Below are positions 59,460 through 64,000 of a stretch of 64,000 nt of DNA, piece by piece. The notes beneath the pieces were generated by a model, which worked only from the letters and a program-made list of their open reading frames with translations, ran no database searches and was not told where the DNA came from. The position numbers and the translations under genes were made by a program. The first letter of the stretch is position 1, and each line of letters starts with the position of its first letter. This DNA comes from Orobanche coerulescens (lineage: Eukaryota > Streptophyta > Magnoliopsida > Lamiales > Orobanchaceae). The stretch lies in NCBI GenBank assembly GCA_033398695.1, contig CM065817.1, positions 63,662,001-63,726,000 on the forward strand. The letters are read 5' to 3'.

Positions 59460-60654
59460 TGTGTCAAGAATTAACACCTTCCGACCGGCGATCGCCTCGG
59501 AGGTCGGGCGACCGAGTCACTGCCGAGCGGCCAAGGCAGATCTGCCGACCAGCGACCGGGCGGCCAAGCCTTAACCCAGCGGACAAGCTAAATCGGCCAA
59601 CCGAAGGTCCCAGGACAAGTCCCGGTGCCGAGCGATCGACCTCAGATACGATCGTCACTCGGTACTCGGCGACCGACTCCTGGCGACCGTCAAGCGGACG
59701 ACCATCCCTCGGCACCTGCCGACCAACCCTTGGTGACCGACCAATGCCGACCCTCAGCAACTGGCCGATGGCGACCTCTGATGACCAGCTAGAGACGACC
59801 GCCTCATGTCGATCAGCGCCGATGGCCATCCAGTCGGCAAAGGCCGAGCCTCAAGACTGGCACCACGTGCAAGGACCGAGACAAGATCCGCGAATCTCGG
59901 GCCATTGACCACAGCCTGGCAGAATCTCTCCACCAGCCGACAAGCCGCCGAAAGCTGTCAGTAGGGCCGCATTGTGACTTTGATTCCGCCGAAAGCTGTC
60001 AGTAGGGCCGCATGTGGCTGACTCCGGACGCGTGTTGGCTCCTTATTGGACCGCCCAGCTGGCGCCAGCCACTGCATTGGACTTTATACGGACTGCTAGC
60101 ACTACCTTGGACTTTAGCCCGACAGCCCAGGAGATCGCCCCATTATAATATTGGCCGGCAGACGATCACCACATTATTTTAATGGCCGGAAGGCGATCGC
60201 CCGCCAGAGGACAAGACTCGGCTGTCCCTATATAAACAAGGCTCCCAGCACTTGGACACGGCTTGAACTCCCTTCGGATTTCACACTATACAGAAGCAAA
60301 ACATCAAGTACTTGGCTAATCTCCAACTCTTGACAACAGCTATCATTCGGTCTTACTTCTCCCGGCCTCTCTCATCAGACAGACGATCGTCAGGGACGAA
60401 GAACACCGAGCTTCGCTCAAGAGCCGGATTAACAGAGTCTTTTTACACTCATTGTATTTAGATTTCTCTCATTAATACTTGTATCCTCGAATATTCGTAT
60501 TAATATCATCTCGCGAGAGCATTCAAGCCCGGGCCTAACAAACCCGACAAATCTTGTATTATTTATCTTCTCTCGGAAGTGCTCCCGCAATTGTTGTTTG
60601 TTGTCCGTCTTCCAGCAGTATTTAATCTTCGGATAGATATTTTGGGCAACAACA
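59460..60654 (+). mobile_element. A5 5' LTR (plus orientation)
   Basis: About 1195 bp, TTGTGTCAAG to GGGCAACAACA. TATA box TATATAAA at 60229-60236. The long plus-strand frame here (59453-59908) is LTR sequence, not a gene. Confidence 0.88.
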
Positions 60655-60777
60655 ATTGGCGCTAGAGGAAGGGGGGCATCCAACCCTCGAACCTACCGTC
60701 CCGAAGAACACTCACTGTTCTCGGGGCAGATACTTGAAGTGACACTCACTGCGCTTCAAAGAAATCCTTCAGAAATC

Positions 60778-61165
60778 ATGTCTTCTGCCTCCGCGTCGAA
60801 GAAATCCTCTGACCAGCCGGCCAGACCCCCCATTCCGTCCCAGTCCGAGCCGCAGCCGATGGTGGAAGGTAGCCGCCGCGGTCAGAGATGCTCGATCCCG
60901 TCCCGGGACGGCGGCCCGAGCCTCTCGCTCGATCAGTTCCGAACCAATGAACAGATCGAAGAGGCCATAGCCGTCCTTCAGGAGTGACGGAGCGCTCTCC
61001 ACGCGCCTCCTCCTATCACCCCCTCGGTCTCCCGCCGGAAGTCCAAGCGGAAGCTCAAGGCATTACTGGCCGAGCGATCGCCAGGAGGCTCTCGTCCGCA
61101 AGAAGAGGCGCTCGGCAGCCGGGGCACCTCTGTCTTCGATCGCCTGGGCAGTGACCCGACCTGGC
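60778..61165 (+). pseudogene. gag: Gag N-terminal fragment (A5)
   Basis: ATG at 60778 gives MSSASASKKSSDQPARPP, in frame with MVEGSRRGQRCSIPS. A TGA at 60985-60987 (codon 70) replaces the Arg codon CGA in QERRxALxAPP. The frame is open again after it to RLGSDPTW, where B2 begins at 61166. With A3 it shows that the Gag start is the MSSASAS methionine. Confidence 0.82.
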
Positions 61166-62812
61166 TGTAACACCCCAAACTAGGCGGATATTACAGTGCC
61201 GTGGACACCCGACTGGGACCCACCAGGCGAATGAAAATGAATGAATTACACAGGTAAATGTAGTACTGAACCACATTACACAATTAATTACTCCGATGAG
61301 GAGTTTAATACAACATACCCAGGATGCTACTGAATACAAGTATATTTTATATGGAGATAAAATATACAACACTGAGTGAAATGAATATTCAAACGGAATG
61401 TCTGCAGCGGAATAAATGAAGAAAACATAAGTGACGGAATAGACTGGGGCCCCCTACTAGTATCACTGGGACTCCTCGCCTTCTCCGTGCTCTCGCCGTG
61501 TCTTAGGCTTGCGATGAACTGTAAAACATCATCCCAACGGGCCGGTTACGAACAACAATCCTCAAGGGTTGAAAATACACAATCATGATATATCTGAAAT
61601 TATGAATTATCCTGTCGAAACATACGCAATCAAACATGCTATATGAATCGACTATCAGTACGGCTCAAAGGAATGGCGCCACACTACGTCCGGGATGGAA
61701 ATGTGTTCGTGCACAAGCCACCAACGAGTATCGACCGAATACACGTGTGGTCTTGTACCTAATCAGTCTCACGAAGCCATCAACTCGTGTGCACACCCAA
61801 TGTGAGGCCACCAACCAACACACGACTATAATGTGCCCGACATGAAAATCCTACACATACCAACCGGCACGCCAAGATGACCCTAATGCCACAATATGAC
61901 AAAAGTGACAACGAAAATGAATAATGACTCACCAAGATTAAATGATGGTGGAATGAATGACATCTTAATGAAATGATTGGAACCGCTGTTCCTTATGACT
62001 GAAGTGATTAATTGACAATGACAAGTTTTGATACGGTTAATACAATGATGAATGAGTTACGATTATGAATGAACAACATCAAAAGGAATGAATATCCTTT
62101 TAACCGAGTAAGAATTAACTTACACAATACCGATGACAATGTCCTTCCACCAACAACGTCCTAAATGAAAAGTCGGTCGCTCGAACAACCTTGAACAACA
62201 ACAATTACCAACAACCGATCAATACACGAATCAAATACGATCATAACCGACCCAAACGTCGATACAACAATATCCGAACTCGTAGATGTACTCTAACGAA
62301 AACGTTGAGATACCCGTTGGTTAAAACCAAACCCAAATTATCGAACCAACTCCAAAATGATTGATTCAAACCAGCACAACATTATCAATGACATCAATAA
62401 TCTCATAGAAGTCCATAATTCAAGTTTATAATAACGACAATCGGAAATCCCCAAAATAACCGAAGTCAACCCCAAGGGTTCTTGAAATAATTCCGAAAAT
62501 AACCATTAAATCCGTAAGAATATACTTATCCAAGGTAGATAATCCATATCTAACATATTCCAATGATAATCCAAGCTTACACGAAGAAATCGGAAGGAAA
62601 AACCCAAAAATCCGAAATTCTAGATCCAAGAGATTAATACCTTTGATTCGATGATGAAGATGATGAAATGATGATTAACCCGAAAGATGAGCTTGAAGAT
62701 GATGATTGATGAATACACCTCGAAGAATCCTCTCCGAATCGCTCGAAATCGCCCAAAATTTCCGAAGGAATGAAATGAGATGAATAAATGACGAACTCTG
62801 ACTAAACTGTCC

Positions 62813-62820
62813 AATTTATA
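62813..62820 (-). promoter_or_regulatory. TATA box of B2 LTR
   Basis: The minus strand reads GACTATAAATTGG, just downstream of the last palindrome of the array. Confidence 0.6.
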
Positions 62821-62831
62821 GTCAGTCCAGG

Positions 62832-63403
62832 TTAGCGTGCGCTAGCCCTTGTGCGTAGCGTGCGCTAACGAGTAATTTGGGTAGTCCAGTACCCACTGTC
62901 CGAACACGGTAGCGCGCACTACGTACCTTCTTATAGTGTGCGCTACGGCCATATTACTAGCGTGCGCTACGACCCATTATTAGCGTGCGCTAACGAAATA
63001 TTGATGCCCAGCACTGGAGTCCAGAAAACTGTCTGACCTCTGATCTGACCCCGATAGCGTGCGCTACAACCATTGTTTAGCGTGCGCTAATATATCGGTT
63101 GCGTACGCTAACAACAACACATAGCGTGCGCTATGAATTAATCCAGTGCAGTCCAGTAGCCACTGGACTCAACCTGATCCGTTCCTAGCGCGCGCTACTC
63201 CACACATATAGCGTGCGCTACTACAACCCATTAGCGCGCGCTACTTACCACTCGTAGCGTGCGCTACAAATAATCTCACCTGCAGTCCAGTACCTTCTGG
63301 ATCGCGGCCTGTGGCAACCTTAGCGTGCGCTAAAGCTGAGTGGTAGCGTGCGCTACCTATACCCAATTAGCGTACGCTAAAAGGAGTATGTAGCGTGCGC
63401 TAC
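62832..63403 (-). repeat. Array of 18 TAGCGTGCGCTA palindromes in B2 U3
   Basis: I count 18 copies or close variants (TAGCGTGCGCTA, TAGCGCGCGCTA, TAGCGTACGCTA), spaced 20-60 bp. Four copies of CAGTCCAGTA or near variants with CACTGG/CCACTG are interspersed. Confidence 0.82.
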
Positions 63404-63631
63404 TCCTCACGCACAGCTCGCAACGAAAATGACAGTGATGATAAACGCGGCACGAAACTCCAATCAGATTAGTGATGAATGACGATTGATACACGATACA
63501 ATTACTCTGAATGATGAATACCATGACTGAATATGAGTGACAAATGATCAATAATGAGTGAAATTACTGAGTGATAATGACTGAATGATAAATACTGAAT
63601 GATAATTACTGAATTACAACCGGGTATTACA

Positions 63632-63667
63632 TACACCCCCCCTTAAAAGAGTTTCGTCCCCGAAACT
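63632..63667 (-). other. B2 polypurine tract and adjacent hairpin
   Basis: Reversed PPT TACACCCCCCCTTAAAAG followed by AGTTTCG-TCCC-CGAAACT (63650-63667), again starting inside the pol stop codon (TAG, 63666-63668). Confidence 0.8.
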
Positions 63668-64000
63668 AAGGGTCAAACAATTCGGGATAACTCTCCCGCA
63701 TACTATCCTCGGTTTCCCAAGTAGCCTCTTCGACTCCGTGTCTAGACCACTGAATTTTAACCAAAGGAATCGTCTTATTCCTCAACTGCTTGATTCGCCG
63801 CTCTAAAACTCGTATAGGACGTTCCTCATATGAATGATCATCGGCAATCTCGATTTCATCGAACTGAAGTATGTGACTCGGGTCGGCAACATACTTCCGC
63901 AACTGAGAGACATGAAACACATTATGAATTCGGCTCAACGCCGGAGGTAAAGCCAATCGATAAGCTAACTCGCCCACTCGATCCAAAATCTCAAACGGTC
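63666..64000 (-). CDS. pol: Pol C-terminus of B2 (partial)
   Basis: Open to the window edge. The visible residues run from [19 protein letters not shown] through [15 protein letters not shown] to the chromodomain-like tail [19 protein letters not shown]...[20 protein letters not shown]. It is highly similar to the last ~110 residues of B1 pol, with no stop or frameshift in the visible part. It would be the integrase C-terminus that may guide insertion to heterochromatin. The rest of the protein is off-window. Confidence 0.9.
   Translation of the reverse strand, partial: PFEILDRVGELAYRLALPPALSRIHNVFHVSQLRKYVADPSHILQFDEIEIADDHSYEERPIRVLERRIKQLRNKTIPLVKIQWSRHGVEEATWETEDSMRESYPELFDP

Larger units (their letters stand above)
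59205..61165 (+). mobile_element. A5: rearranged family A element, cut by B2
   Basis: In E2. Begins with an inverted copy of its own LTR 3' end (59205-59459), then a plus-strand LTR (59460-60654), PBS, and the first part of gag, ending at 61165 where B2 starts. The right side is off-window. Confidence 0.85.
61166..63631 (-). mobile_element. B2 3' LTR
   Basis: 2466 bp, TGTAACACCCCAAACTAGG to CGGGTATTACA. Minus-strand TATA box TATAAATT at 62813-62820, with the palindrome array 62832-63403 directly upstream in element sense. The part 61900-62800 is A+T-rich with no supported frame. Confidence 0.92.
61166..64000 (-). mobile_element. B2: second Tekay-like chromovirus, cut by the window end
   Basis: LTR 61166-63631 followed by PPT, hairpin and the 3' end of pol, all minus. 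Inserted in the A5 gag; expected TSD CTGGC (61161-61165). Its first ~70 bp and its pol tail match B1, but the LTR is otherwise different and shorter (2466 against 2778 bp), so it is a separate subfamily. Confidence 0.9.

Noticed and set aside
59453..59908. 151-residue frame (and similar 108-153-residue frames in each A LTR)
   Set aside because: Lies in LTR U3, runs in both strands at once because of GC-rich text lacking stops, no motif.
62832..63403. CRISPR-like spaced repeats
   Set aside because: The repeats are 12-bp palindromes with irregular, partly repeated spacers in a plant LTR, with no cas genes.

Overview
This window is plant (angiosperm) nuclear heterochromatin made almost wholly of nested LTR retrotransposons. 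Evidence: Ty3/gypsy chromovirus polyproteins, initiator-Met tRNA primer sites, plant-type TATA boxes, TG...CA LTRs and 5-bp target-site duplications (TSDs). I found no host gene, rRNA, tRNA or CRISPR array. The species cannot be named from the sequence.

Five LTR families are recognised; the letters are mine. D is a non-autonomous element whose LTRs (about 1.56 kb) and internal segments (about 0.72 kb) alternate in a tandem array of period about 2.25-2.29 kb. About 22.4 kb of D is visible (2841-58014, eleven LTRs counting partial ones), all minus strand. D is the oldest layer and every other element sits in it. C is a non-coding LARD-like element with 2.8-kb LTRs (4271-17230, minus, TSD TTGGG). 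B is a Tekay/Del-like chromovirus: B1 (29441-40111, minus, TSD GTGTA) has a nearly whole pol with one nonsense codon and a broken gag; B2 (61166 to the window end, minus) is cut by the window. A is a gag-only element (TR-GAG type, about 4.5 kb): A1 (1148-2840, 3' part), A2 (6264-10798, minus, TSD GATAT), A3 (46048-50655, minus, TSD CTATA), A4 (52030-56590, plus, TSD CCCGG) and A5 (59205-61165, rearranged, cut by B2). E is an LTR of about 2 kb without visible coding sequence (1-1147 and 58015-59204).

Layout: E1 lies in A1, which lies in D (1-2840). D (2841-4270) is followed by C1, which carries A2 in its left LTR. D runs on through LTR1-LTR6 (17236-29440). B1 lies in D LTR6, A3 in D internal segment 8, and A4 in D LTR9. 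E2 lies in D LTR10, A5 lies in E2, and B2 lies in A5. For A2, A3, A4, B1 and C1 both junctions and both TSD copies are present. Uninterrupted copies of the same sequence elsewhere in the window show the empty sites.

How the parts may work together: B encodes protease, RT-RNase H and integrase with a chromodomain-like tail. C and D encode nothing recognisable but share with B the TGTAAC termini, the Met-tRNA primer site, the polypurine tract and a small hairpin next to that tract. They look like parasites of B-type machinery. A encodes only Gag with a different primer site and must borrow its enzymes from another, probably Tat-like, element. Most notable: the tandem LTR-internal array; the tract-adjacent hairpin with a compensatory base-pair change; palindromic-motif arrays just upstream of the TATA box in B, C and D; the inverted self-derived end on A5; and clusters of small indels at CCGG/CAG/CTG motifs that may be methylation-linked consensus errors.
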